Shown here: positions 26,762 to 35,072 of the stretch, piece by piece
How positions within the stretch are numbered: the stretch's first letter is position 1
Layout: each line of letters begins with the position of its first letter
DNA from: Gemmatimonadota bacterium
GTDB taxonomy: Bacteria > Gemmatimonadota > Gemmatimonadetes > Gemmatimonadales > Gemmatimonadaceae
Assembly: GCA_028287305.1 (NCBI GenBank)
Contig: JAQBPX010000002.1
Span: forward strand, 310,001-374,000
DNA: 64,000 nt
Direction of reading: 5' to 3'
The notes under the pieces: model-generated
The model's input: the letters and a program-made list of their open reading frames with translations, nothing else
What the model was told of the DNA's origin: nothing
Databases searched by the model: none
Made by a program: the position numbers and the translations under genes

Positions 26762-28045
26762 ATGGCAAGCAAGAAGAAGGTGAAGCCCGACGGGCGCGAG
26801 CGCGGCGGGTTCAAGAGCTCCCGTCACGGCAAGGCCACCGCCTCCGGCAGCAAGTCCGAGCAGAAGAAGGCCGCCGAGGCCCGTGAGAAGTCAGGCAAGC
26901 AGCATACGTCGCACGAGGCGAGTCGCTTCCTCAAGGGCGCGCGCATCGCGCCGAAGCGCATCACCGGCAAGGAGACGGCGGCCGACCTGATCGACGGCAC
27001 CTTCCAGGCGTACAACGCCGCGCGCCTGCGCGAGGCATGCCAGCTGTTCACGAACAAGATGCTGGAAAAGGACGTCACCGTCGGGATGACGCTCACGGGC
27101 GCCCTCACCCCCGCGGGCATCGGCATGTCCACGCTCATCCCGCTCATGGAAGCCGGGTTCGTGGACTGGATCATCTCCACCGGCGCGAACCTCTACCACG
27201 ACGCGCACTTCGGGCTCGGCCTCGCGATGCATCGCGGCAACCCGCAGGAGAGCGACGTGGTGCTCCGTGAGGAGGGCGTCGTCCGCATCTACGACATCTT
27301 CTTCGACTACGACGTGCTGCTCAGCACCGACGCGTTCTTCCGGAAGATCATCACCGGCAAGGAATTCCAGCGCAGCATGTCGAGCGCCGAGTTCCACAAC
27401 CTCTGCGGCAAGTACATCCGCGAGCGCGAGAAGGCGCTCGGCATCGGCAACCAGTCGCTGCTGGGCGTCGCGTACGAGTGCGGCGTGCCCATTTACACGT
27501 CGAGCCCCGGCGATTCATCCATCGGCATGAACATCGCCGCGCTGGCGCTCGAGGGAAACCTGTGCGTGATCGACCCGAACGCCGACGTGAACGAGACGGC
27601 GAGCATCGTGCTCGACGCGAAGCGCAGCGGCGGCAGGAGCGGGATCTTCATCTGCGGCGGCGGCAGCCCCAAGAACTTCGCGCTGCAGACCGAGCCGCAG
27701 ATCCAGGAAGTGCTCGGCATCGACGAGAAGGGGCACGACTACTTCCTCCAGGTCACCGATGCGCGCCCCGACACGGGTGGGCTATCGGGCGCTACTCCGG
27801 CTGAGGCGGTGAGCTGGGGCAAGATCGATCCGGACCGGCTGCCGGATGCCGTGGTGTGCTACCTCGACTCGACCGTCGCGCTGCCGCTGCTCACGAGCTA
27901 CGCCTTCGCGCGCCACAAGCCGCGCAAGCTCAAGCGCCTCTACGCGCGCCGCGAGAAGATGATGGATGCGCTGCGTTCCGAGTTCCGGAAGGCGAACGAC
28001 ATCCCGCACGAGCCGCCAGCGTCGAAGCTGGAGCGGCATCGGTAA
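26762..28045 (+). CDS. Deoxyhypusine-synthase-like protein with Lys-rich N-terminal tail
   Basis: The 427-residue product has the NAD-dependent deoxyhypusine/homospermidine synthase fold: [38 protein letters not shown], and the loop CGGGSPKNF with Lys304, which matches the lysine that forms the enzyme-imine in deoxyhypusine synthase. Bacteria lack eIF5A, so bacterial members are thought to make homospermidine or modify other amines. The first 50-60 residues are a Lys/Ser/Gly tail ([18 protein letters not shown]...) rather like the tail of the LOG protein upstream. ATG 26762 follows that gene by 8 nt: an operon of two. Polyamine or nucleotide metabolism close to DNA is one reading. Confidence 0.88.
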   Translation: MASKKKVKPDGRERGGFKSSRHGKATASGSKSEQKKAAEAREKSGKQHTSHEASRFLKGARIAPKRITGKETAADLIDGTFQAYNAARLREACQLFTNKMLEKDVTVGMTLTGALTPAGIGMSTLIPLMEAGFVDWIISTGANLYHDAHFGLGLAMHRGNPQESDVVLREEGVVRIYDIFFDYDVLLSTDAFFRKIITGKEFQRSMSSAEFHNLCGKYIREREKALGIGNQSLLGVAYECGVPIYTSSPGDSSIGMNIAALALEGNLCVIDPNADVNETASIVLDAKRSGGRSGIFICGGGSPKNFALQTEPQIQEVLGIDEKGHDYFLQVTDARPDTGGLSGATPAEAVSWGKIDPDRLPDAVVCYLDSTVALPLLTSYAFARHKPRKLKRLYARREKMMDALRSEFRKANDIPHEPPASKLERHR

Positions 28046-28050
28046 CTGCC

Positions 28051-28348
28051 GTCGTCCTGGGCGAAGCGAGGGACCTATCGTTGCAGTTCGGCCCCTCTAT
28101 CGGTGCTGCAGGTCCGTGGTCTGTGGTCTGTGGCATGAGCAGGGAGTCGGTAGCGGCGGCATTTGCCGCCGCCTCGTCATCAGTTCGCAGTGAACATGTT
28201 GAACCACACGCTCATGACAAAGGCGGGCGCCTTCAGGCGCCCGCCTTCCTCATCATGTCGGAGCCACAGACTCACAGACCACAGACCTGCGTACCGGTAG
28301 GGCGGCCGACTGCAACTGCAGATCCTTCGCTGCGCTCTGGATGACGAC
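28051..28348. repeat. Large palindromic element with cloverleaf plan (copy 1)
   Basis: This fills the gap of about 300 nt between two convergent genes. Outside, GTCGTCCTGGGCGAAGC (from 28051) faces a reverse copy ending at 28348. Next come TTGCAGTT and AACTGCA. Stem P1: 28108-28134 (two GGTCTGTG-type units) pairs with 28263-28290, with one bulge and one G-T. Inside are hairpin P2 GCGGCGGC/GCCGCCGC (28153-28172, loop ATTT), stem P3 GTCAT/ATGAC (28176-28180 and 28214-28218) with inner GTTC/GAAC, and hairpin P4, 12 perfect pairs with loop TTCA (28220-28247). The same order is found at 45964-46227. No protein gene is seen here. Confidence 0.85.
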
Positions 28349-28349
28349 C

Positions 28350-29132
28350 CTACAACACCCTCTTCGCCACCGCCAATACCACGCTCCGTCGCGAGTACTC
28401 CCCCAGCGACGCATAGCCCGTGAGCTCCTCGCCCCCCATCACGGTGCGCAATATCGACCGCACCGAGTCCCCCGCCCGCAGCCGCGTCTCGATCGCGCCC
28501 AGCATCTCCTCCCAGAACGCGCGCTTCGCGTCGAGCGCCTTCACGGGATCCTTCACGAGCCCGCGATGCGCGTCGAACATCCGCTCCGGCGCGAGCGCCG
28601 CTGCGCGCTGCAGGCTCGCGACCAGCACATACGGATCCTCGCGCTCGTGCATCATCTTCGCGCGCACGCCGAGCCACAGGTCACCCCCGAACAGCGTGCC
28701 CGTGCTCGCGTCCCACAGCACCTGGTGATCGTGCGAATGACCCGGCGTGTGCACGGGCTCCAGCTCGGGCACGAATCGCTCGCGCGGCGCGATCCACTCC
28801 GCCGGCCTGCCCCAGGTGAGCAACCGGTACGCCCGCAATCCCGGCCGCTTCACGAGCATCTCTTCCGTCGCCGGATCGAGCCACACGGGAATCCCGCGCG
28901 AAACCGCAAGCGCCGCATTGCCGGCATGATCCTCGTGCCAGTGCGTGAGCATCAGCGCACGCGGCTTCAGCCGCTCGAGTAGCGCCCCGACCTCCGCCGA
29001 CGCATTCGGAAAGCCGGCATCTACGAGGATGCCGCGAACCAGGTACACGCTCACGTGCATCCCGACCGCGCGGCTCGGTGCGTTCCAGAGCCGCACCCGC
29101 GTGACGTCGCCGTATGCTTCGACCTCATGCAT
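28350..29132 (-). CDS. Metallo-beta-lactamase-fold hydrolase
   Basis: A 260-residue MBL-fold enzyme. The metal motif is HWHEDH (His64, His66, Asp68, His69), followed by TPGHSHDHQ and FGGDLWLG, which give the other ligands. No signal peptide. Members with this length and a helical C-terminal part hydrolyse thioesters or lactones; nothing in the sequence tells which. ATG 29132 (MHEVEAYG) is the natural start. Its stop directly abuts the palindromic element. Divergent from greA. Confidence 0.9.
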   Translation of the reverse strand: MHEVEAYGDVTRVRLWNAPSRAVGMHVSVYLVRGILVDAGFPNASAEVGALLERLKPRALMLTHWHEDHAGNAALAVSRGIPVWLDPATEEMLVKRPGLRAYRLLTWGRPAEWIAPRERFVPELEPVHTPGHSHDHQVLWDASTGTLFGGDLWLGVRAKMMHEREDPYVLVASLQRAAALAPERMFDAHRGLVKDPVKALDAKRAFWEEMLGAIETRLRAGDSVRSILRTVMGGEELTGYASLGEYSRRSVVLAVAKRVL

Positions 29133-29157
29133 GCGCGTATCCTAACCCGGCCCGGCA

Positions 29158-29186
29158 TTGCCCGCGCCCCCGGACTCTCCTACCTT
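29158..29186 (+). promoter_or_regulatory. Probable greA promoter
   Basis: TTGCCC (29158-29163) and TACCTT (29181-29186) are spaced by 17 nt and point to greA. Transcription would start near 29193, so the mRNA would enter the terminator-like hairpin within about six bases. The call rests on box likeness and position only. Confidence 0.4.
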
Positions 29187-29197
29187 CCAAGGGTGTG

Positions 29198-29232
29198 AAC
29201 GCCCGGCCCATGGCGGCCGGGCGTTGCGTTTT
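29198..29232 (+). terminator. Terminator-like hairpin in the greA leader
   Basis: AACGCCCGGCC (29198-29208) pairs perfectly with GGCCGGGCGTT (29215-29225) around a 6-nt loop, followed by GCGTTTT. It lies upstream of greA in the sense direction, and the gene on the other side reads away from it. It therefore would work as a leader attenuator. E. coli greA also has a leader terminator (giving the short RNA GraL); here the parallel is structural only. Confidence 0.7.
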
Positions 29233-29250
29233 CCCCGAAGTCCGCCACCC

Positions 29251-29739
29251 ATGATCGAAGAACTCAAGGCGAAGCTCGGCGCCGAAGTCGAGAAGCTGCA
29301 GCACGAGCTCAACGTCATCCTCCCGGAAGAGATCCGGAAGGCCGTCGAGCTCGGCGACCTGCGCGAGAACAGCGAGTACAAGGCCGCCCTCGAGCGCCAG
29401 GCCTTCGTCCGCGCGCGCCTCAACCAGCTGCACGGCCGCCTCAGCACGCTCTCTTCCATCGACATGACCCAGATCCCCTCCGACAAGGTGGGGCTCGGTT
29501 CACGCGTGGTGGTGGAGGACCAGAAGTCGAAGGAGAAGGAGGTCTACCACATGGTCTTCGGCGACGCGATGGAGCTCGAGGACGGGCACGTCACCATGTC
29601 GAGCCCCATCGGTCGCGCGCTCCTCGGCAAGGCCGTGGGCGACCCGATCCTGCTCAAGCTTCCCAACGTCACGCGCAACCTGAAGCTGGTCGAGCTGAAG
29701 ACCATTCACGACACCACGCCAGACGCCTTCGACGTCTAG
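29251..29739 (+). CDS. greA: Transcription elongation factor GreA
   Basis: GreA enters the secondary channel of paused RNA polymerase and triggers cleavage of backtracked RNA. The 162 residues show the N-terminal coiled coil with the acidic tip (LGDLRENSEYKAALERQ, carrying the catalytic Asp and Glu) and the C-terminal FKBP-like domain (YHMVFGDAMELEDGHVTMSSPIGRALLGKAVGD). Length is near the usual 158. ATG 29251 matches the coiled-coil start. The leader holds a strong terminator-like hairpin, suggesting feedback control of its own readthrough. Confidence 0.96.
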   Translation: MIEELKAKLGAEVEKLQHELNVILPEEIRKAVELGDLRENSEYKAALERQAFVRARLNQLHGRLSTLSSIDMTQIPSDKVGLGSRVVVEDQKSKEKEVYHMVFGDAMELEDGHVTMSSPIGRALLGKAVGDPILLKLPNVTRNLKLVELKTIHDTTPDAFDV

Positions 29740-29747
29740 CTCGCGCG

Positions 29748-31538
29748 CTAGTGATGCCGCTCGGGCGGCATGAAGTCCCCTTCCGGCGACGACGGCCCCT
29801 CGGCCTCGTCGCCGGATTCCGTATCGGGCACATCGAAGTCAGCCTCGACGGACGCCGAAGCCGACTTCTTCCGCGGTGCCCGTCGCCTCTTCACCTTCGC
29901 TCCCTCAATCGTGAAGATCCGGTCCACCTCGCCCACATACGCCGCGAGCTGCCGCACGCACTCCTCCTCGCTCCACCCGAGCAGCGGCGCGACCACCTTC
30001 ACGATCTTCGCCGCCGCGACCACGCCGTGGTCCGCCGTCTCGAACGCCACGTGCGTGCGACGAATGAGCAGGTCGCCGAGCGTCTCGGCCATCTCGCGCT
30101 CCACGCACCACGCCATCTCGCCCATCTGGTAGCCGAGCCCCGCGGCGACGCGCGCGCTGAGCGCCTTGCTGCTCCGGCAGAGCGCATCCACCTCGCGCCA
30201 GCGCGACCCGTACGCGTGCACGAGCTGCTCCGCGCGCGTGGCGTCATCGTCGAGCGCGATGCGCGCGATCGCCAGCTCGTCGTCGAGCGTGCCGTTCAGC
30301 TCCCCGCCGGGAAGGGGCTGCGCCCCCGTGGTCGAAGGCAGGGGACGCAACCCGAGCTGCCGCTGCACCTGGTCCACCACCTCGGCCGCCATGCGACGAT
30401 ACGTGGTGAGCTTGCCGCCGGTGATCGTGATGGTGCCGTTGTCGCTGCGCACGATCGCATGCTCGCGGCTCGCCGAGCCGGGCCCGTCTCCCGCGCTCGG
30501 CAGCAGCGGGCGAATGCCCGCCCACGCGCTCAGAACGTCCGCCTTCTCGAGTGCCGCAGCCGGGAAGTAATGGTTCGCGGCCACGAGCAGGTAGCGCACG
30601 TCGTCGTCGGTCGCGCGCACCACGTCGGCGGGGACATCGGTGAACGTGTCGGTGGTTCCTATGATTGCCGCGGTGCCGGCCGGCAGTACGAAGAAGACGC
30701 GTCCGTCTTCGGGGTGCAGCAGCGTGAGTGCGCGCCGATTGCCGATGCGCCCGCGCGGCACGGCGATGTGCGCGCCCTTGCTCCCCTGCACGGCGCTCTT
30801 TGCGATCGCCTCGCCGGCCATGCGTCGCACCGAGTCGCTCCACGGGCCCGCGGCGTTCACGATCACGCGCGCCCTGATCTCGACCGGCTCGCCGGTGAGG
30901 ACGTCCACGCCGCGCCCACTCGCGGCCGATGAATCCATGGCGGTGATGAGGTCGAGTCGCACGTGATTGACGACCGTCGCCCCTGCCTCGCTCGCGGAGA
31001 TTGCGTTCGCGAGCGTGAGGCGCGCGTCATCGGTGGCGGCGTCGAAGTAGCGCATGCCGCCGGTGAGCCCCTCGCGCAGCAATGTACGTTCGCGACGCGC
31101 GACCTTCTCGCGCCCCATCTGGCGGTGCATGCCCACGTTCCGGAAGAGCGACAGCGCGTCATACAAGGCGAGCCCAGCCGAGACCTTCCAGCGGGGCAGC
31201 CGCGCGCCCTCGTAGATCGGCCAGAGGAACTCGAGGGGGCGCACCAGGTGCGGGGCGATTCTCAGGAGCGTGCGTCGCTCGCTGCTGGACTCGAACACCA
31301 GGTGCAGGTACCCGTGCTCCAGGTACCGCAGGCCGCCGTGGATCAGGCGGCTCGACCGGCTCGAGGTGCCGCTGGCGAAGTCGTCCTTGTCGATCAGGGC
31401 CACGCTATGGCCACGGAGGGCGGCGTCGCGGGCGATTCCGCAGCCGGTGATCCCGCCGCCCACGACCAGGAGGTCGAAGTAGGTGGACCGGAGCGCCGAG
31501 AGGCGCGCAGCTCGGCGGGAAGGATTCGGCAGCGGCAC
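29748..31538 (-). CDS. glpD: Glycerol-3-phosphate dehydrogenase (FAD)
   Basis: Oxidises sn-glycerol 3-phosphate to dihydroxyacetone phosphate and passes electrons to the quinone pool at the inner membrane. The 596 residues carry the FAD-binding GGGITGCGIARDAALRG, the substrate region SSRSSRLIHGGLRYLEHG, and the second FAD signature GTTDTFTD...ITGGKLTTYR. The C-terminal DAO_C domain ends near 545; after it comes a tail of about 50 residues with a basic patch (KVKRRRAPRKKSAS) and an acidic end, not usual for GlpD. GTG 31538 is the start. It is divergent from fadI by 47 nt. No glpF/glpK is near. Confidence 0.95.
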   Translation of the reverse strand: MPLPNPSRRAARLSALRSTYFDLLVVGGGITGCGIARDAALRGHSVALIDKDDFASGTSSRSSRLIHGGLRYLEHGYLHLVFESSSERRTLLRIAPHLVRPLEFLWPIYEGARLPRWKVSAGLALYDALSLFRNVGMHRQMGREKVARRERTLLREGLTGGMRYFDAATDDARLTLANAISASEAGATVVNHVRLDLITAMDSSAASGRGVDVLTGEPVEIRARVIVNAAGPWSDSVRRMAGEAIAKSAVQGSKGAHIAVPRGRIGNRRALTLLHPEDGRVFFVLPAGTAAIIGTTDTFTDVPADVVRATDDDVRYLLVAANHYFPAAALEKADVLSAWAGIRPLLPSAGDGPGSASREHAIVRSDNGTITITGGKLTTYRRMAAEVVDQVQRQLGLRPLPSTTGAQPLPGGELNGTLDDELAIARIALDDDATRAEQLVHAYGSRWREVDALCRSSKALSARVAAGLGYQMGEMAWCVEREMAETLGDLLIRRTHVAFETADHGVVAAAKIVKVVAPLLGWSEEECVRQLAAYVGEVDRIFTIEGAKVKRRRAPRKKSASASVEADFDVPDTESGDEAEGPSSPEGDFMPPERHH

Positions 31539-31585
31539 GAGGCAAAGTAGCGTCCCTCGTATCGGTCGCCTAGCTTCCCCTTCCT

Positions 31586-32878
31586 ATGGCACTTTCGACC
31601 CCACGCCGCGTCGCCATCGTCGCCGGCGTCCGTACCCCGTTTGCCCGGTCGGGGACGGTGCTCAAGTCGCTGTCGGCCATCGAGCTCGGCAAGCTGTCGG
31701 TCGCGGAGCTGATCCAGCGGACCAACCTCAGCGGAAAGCTCGTCGAGGCGGTCATCTATGGAACGGTCGTGCCGAACGTGGTCGCGCCCAACATCGCGCG
31801 CGAGGTGTCGCTGCTGCCGCTGCTGCCCAGGGGCGTGCAGGCGTTCACGGTCTCGCGCGCATGCGCGAGTGCCAACCAGGCCATCACCGACGCCGCCGAC
31901 CAGATCGCGCTCGGCCACGCCGACGTGATCATCGCCGGCGGCGCCGAGTCGCTCTCGCAGGTGCCGATCCTCCACTCGCGCACCATGGCCGACAAGCTCG
32001 TCGCGCTCTCGCGCGCGAAGACCATCGGCCAGCGACTCGGCGTCATGGGCTCGGTGCGCCCCAAGGACCTCGTGCCGATCACGCCGGCCATCGCAGAGCC
32101 GAGCACCGGCGAGACCATGGGGCAGTCGGCCGAGAAGATGGCGAAGATCAACGACATCTCTCGCGAGGAGCAGGACCAGTTCGCGCTGCGCTCGCACCGC
32201 CTGGCCGCGGTCGGCACGCAGGACGGCCGCCTCACCGCCGAGATCTCGCCGCTCTACGTGCCGCCGAAGTTCGAGACGGTGGTCACGAGCGACAACGGCA
32301 TTCGCGCCGACAGCTCCATCGAGGCGCTGCGGGCGCTCAAGCCGGTGTTCGACAAGCGCTACGGCAGCGTGACGGCTGGCAACGCGTCGCCACTCACTGA
32401 CGGTGGAAGCGCCGTGCTGCTGATGAGCGAGGAGGCTGCGGGCGCACTAGGCTATGCGCCACTCGCGTACATCCGGTCTTATGCCTACGCCGCGCTGGAC
32501 CCGGGCGAGCAGCTGCTCATGGGTCCCGTGCTCGCCGCGCCGGTCGCACTCAAGCGCGCGGGACTCACGCTCGACGACATGGACCTCATCGAGATGCACG
32601 AGGCGTTCGCGGCGCAGGTGCTCTGCAACCTGAAGGGCTTCGAGAGCCGCGAGTGGGCGCAGCGCGCCGGCTTCGAGAACCCGGTGGGCGAGGTGGATCG
32701 CTCGAAGCTCAACGTGATGGGCGGCTCGCTCTCGATCGGCCATCCCTTCGGCGCGACGGGCGGGCGCATCCTCACCACCCTCGCGAATGAGTTGCAGCGT
32801 CGCGGCGGGCAGTTCGGCCTGATGACCGTCTGCGCCGCCGGCGGCATGGGCCACGCCATGGTCATCGAACGCGCATGA
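31586..32878 (+). CDS. fadI: Acetyl-CoA acyltransferase (thiolase), FadI type
   Basis: The last step of beta-oxidation: splits 3-ketoacyl-CoA with CoA into acetyl-CoA and a shortened acyl-CoA. The 430 residues have the thiolase nucleophile Cys93 (SRACASANQAI), the MHEAFAAQ segment, GHPFGATG with the active His, and the second Cys in CAAGGMGHAM. Length and order match FadI rather than the shorter PhaA/AtoB. The stop overlaps the fadJ start as ATGA, so the two subunits of the trifunctional complex are coupled. Confidence 0.95.
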   Translation: MALSTPRRVAIVAGVRTPFARSGTVLKSLSAIELGKLSVAELIQRTNLSGKLVEAVIYGTVVPNVVAPNIAREVSLLPLLPRGVQAFTVSRACASANQAITDAADQIALGHADVIIAGGAESLSQVPILHSRTMADKLVALSRAKTIGQRLGVMGSVRPKDLVPITPAIAEPSTGETMGQSAEKMAKINDISREEQDQFALRSHRLAAVGTQDGRLTAEISPLYVPPKFETVVTSDNGIRADSSIEALRALKPVFDKRYGSVTAGNASPLTDGGSAVLLMSEEAAGALGYAPLAYIRSYAYAALDPGEQLLMGPVLAAPVALKRAGLTLDDMDLIEMHEAFAAQVLCNLKGFESREWAQRAGFENPVGEVDRSKLNVMGGSLSIGHPFGATGGRILTTLANELQRRGGQFGLMTVCAAGGMGHAMVIERA

Positions 32879-35046
32879 CGACCAACGCCCACGTGGATCC
32901 GCTCACGATGGTGGTGGAGGACGGCGTCGCGATCATCACCTTCGACGCGCCCGGCAGCGCGGTGAACACGGTGGATCGCGCGCTCGGCGCCTCGCTCGAG
33001 CGGATGTTGAAAATTATCGAGGCGACGCCGACGATCGCGGCAGCAGTGCTGATCTCCGGAAAGCCGGACATCTTCATCGCCGGCGCCGACATCGAGCAGT
33101 TCACCGAATTTCGAACGCCGCAGGACGCGCGCACTGCGAGCGCCCTCGGGCAGGAGCTGCTCGACAAGGTGGAGGGATTGCGCGTGCCGGTCGTCGCGGC
33201 GATCCACGGCGCGTGCCTGGGCGCGGGACTCGAGACGGCGCTCGCCTGCGCGTGGCGCGTCTGCAGCGACCATCCGAAGACGGTGCTCGGCCTTCCCGAG
33301 GTGCAGCTCGGCATCATCCCGGGAGCGGGCGGGACGCAGCGCCTGCCGAGGCTCATCGGCCTGCAGCGCGCGCTCGACATGATCCTCACGGGCAGGAACA
33401 TCCGCGCGAAGAAGGCGCTGCAGATGGGGCTCGTGGACGACATGGTCCATCCCGCCATCCTGCGCGAGATCGCCGTGAAGCGCGCGCACGAGCTCGCGTC
33501 GAAGCTCATCCTGCCGAGCCGCAGCCCCAGGGATCGCGGGGCCGCGGGCGTGATCCTCGAGGACAACCCGATCGGCCGATCGCTCGTGTTCCGCAAGGCG
33601 CGCGAGGGCGTGATGGCGAAGACGCACGGCCACTATCCGGCGCCGCTCGCGGCGATCGACGTGGTGCGTTGCGGCTATGACAAGGGCTTCAAGACGGGGT
33701 TGAACGAGGAGGCCAAGCAGTTCGGCGAGCTCGCCCTCACCGAAGTGTCGCGTCAGCTCGTGTTCCTCTTCTTCGCCACCACCGCGCTCAAGAAGGATCC
33801 GGGCGTCGATGAGCCCGCGCCGAAGGCGGCGCGCGTCGAGAAGCTGGGAATCCTCGGCGCCGGCTTCATGGGCGCGGGCATCGCCTCCGTCGCCGTGCAG
33901 CAGGGAACCACCGTGCGCCTGAAGGACGCCGAGCACGCGCGCGTGGGGAAGGGACTGGCTTCCGTTCGCGCGGTGTTGATGGAGCGCGTGAAGCGCAAGC
34001 AGGTCACGCGCGCCCAGTACGACGACATGATGACGCTCGCCGGCGGCACCATCGAGTACACGGGCTTCGCGGGCCTCGACATGGTGATCGAGGCGGTGTT
34101 CGAGGACTTGTCGCTCAAGCACACGGTGTTGCGAGAGGTCGAGCCGCTCATCCATGACGACGCGGTCTACGCCTCGAACACGAGCACCATCCCGATCACG
34201 CGTATCGCCGAGGCCGCCGAGCGCCCGGAGCGAGTGCTGGGGATGCACTTCTTCTCGCCCGTGCACAAGATGCCGCTGCTCGAGGTGATCCGCGGCGAGC
34301 AGACGAGCAGCGAGGCGGTGGTCACCGCGGTCGCGTACGGCAAGCGCCTCGGGAAGACGGTGATCGTCGTCAACGACGGTCCGGGCTTCTATACCACGCG
34401 CACGCTCGGCGCCTACATGAACGAGGCCGGCATGCTCCTCGACGCGGGCGCGGAGATTGCCGCCCTCGACGAGGCGCTGGTGAACTTCGGCTTCCCCGTG
34501 GGTCCCGTCACCCTCCTCGACGAAGTCGGACTCGACGTGGGGGGAAAGGTGGGGCAGGTGTTGTTCGATGCATTCGGGGCTCGCATGCACCCCAGCGAGG
34601 CCATGCGCCGCGTGGTCGAGAGCGGCCGCACCGGTCGCAAGGGCAAGTCGGGCTTCTACAAGTACGGCGAAGATGGCAAGAAGGGGGAAGTCGACCCCTC
34701 CGTCTACGAATTCCTCGGCACGCGTGAGCGCTCCGTGATCCCCGCGGGGGACGTGGTGCGCCGCTGTGTGCTGGCGATGGTGAACGAGGCGGCGCGCTGC
34801 CTCGAGGAAGGGATCCTGCGATCGGCGCGGGACGGGGACATCGGTGCCGTGTTCGGCATCGGCTTCCCACCCTTCCGGGGAGGTCCGTTCCGGTACGTGG
34901 ACACCATCGGCGCCGACGCCGTGGTTCGTGAGCTCGAGGAGCTGCAGGGCCGCTTCGGCGCCCGCTTCGAGCCCGCGTCGCTCCTGGTCGAGATGGCTCG
35001 CAGCCGCCGCCGCTTCTACCCGGCCGAAGGCAAGCCGCTCGGCTGA
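32875..35046 (+). CDS. fadJ: Fatty-acid oxidation alpha subunit: enoyl-CoA hydratase / 3-hydroxyacyl-CoA dehydrogenase
   Basis: Two steps in one 723-residue chain. Residues 1-190 are the crotonase domain (oxyanion loop AGADIEQF and GACLGAGLE, catalytic Glu in LPEVQLGIIPGAGG). From about 320 the NAD-binding fold starts (LGILGAGFMGAGIASVAVQQG), with GMHFFSPVHKMPLLEVI around the active His, and two C-terminal HCDH domains follow. It works with FadI next to it to shorten acyl-CoAs. The 26-nt gap to the M14 gene suggests that the operon goes on. Confidence 0.95.
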   Translation: MTTNAHVDPLTMVVEDGVAIITFDAPGSAVNTVDRALGASLERMLKIIEATPTIAAAVLISGKPDIFIAGADIEQFTEFRTPQDARTASALGQELLDKVEGLRVPVVAAIHGACLGAGLETALACAWRVCSDHPKTVLGLPEVQLGIIPGAGGTQRLPRLIGLQRALDMILTGRNIRAKKALQMGLVDDMVHPAILREIAVKRAHELASKLILPSRSPRDRGAAGVILEDNPIGRSLVFRKAREGVMAKTHGHYPAPLAAIDVVRCGYDKGFKTGLNEEAKQFGELALTEVSRQLVFLFFATTALKKDPGVDEPAPKAARVEKLGILGAGFMGAGIASVAVQQGTTVRLKDAEHARVGKGLASVRAVLMERVKRKQVTRAQYDDMMTLAGGTIEYTGFAGLDMVIEAVFEDLSLKHTVLREVEPLIHDDAVYASNTSTIPITRIAEAAERPERVLGMHFFSPVHKMPLLEVIRGEQTSSEAVVTAVAYGKRLGKTVIVVNDGPGFYTTRTLGAYMNEAGMLLDAGAEIAALDEALVNFGFPVGPVTLLDEVGLDVGGKVGQVLFDAFGARMHPSEAMRRVVESGRTGRKGKSGFYKYGEDGKKGEVDPSVYEFLGTRERSVIPAGDVVRRCVLAMVNEAARCLEEGILRSARDGDIGAVFGIGFPPFRGGPFRYVDTIGADAVVRELEELQGRFGARFEPASLLVEMARSRRRFYPAEGKPLG

Positions 35047-35072
35047 TCCAGCTTTCCCTTTCGAGACCCAAG

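Noticed and set aside
25434-26768. A 444-codon minus-strand frame opposite the LOG gene
   Set aside because: Composition is that of a reversed GC-rich gene, with Gly/Leu runs mirroring the Lys/Ala tail; the plus strand has a certain family.
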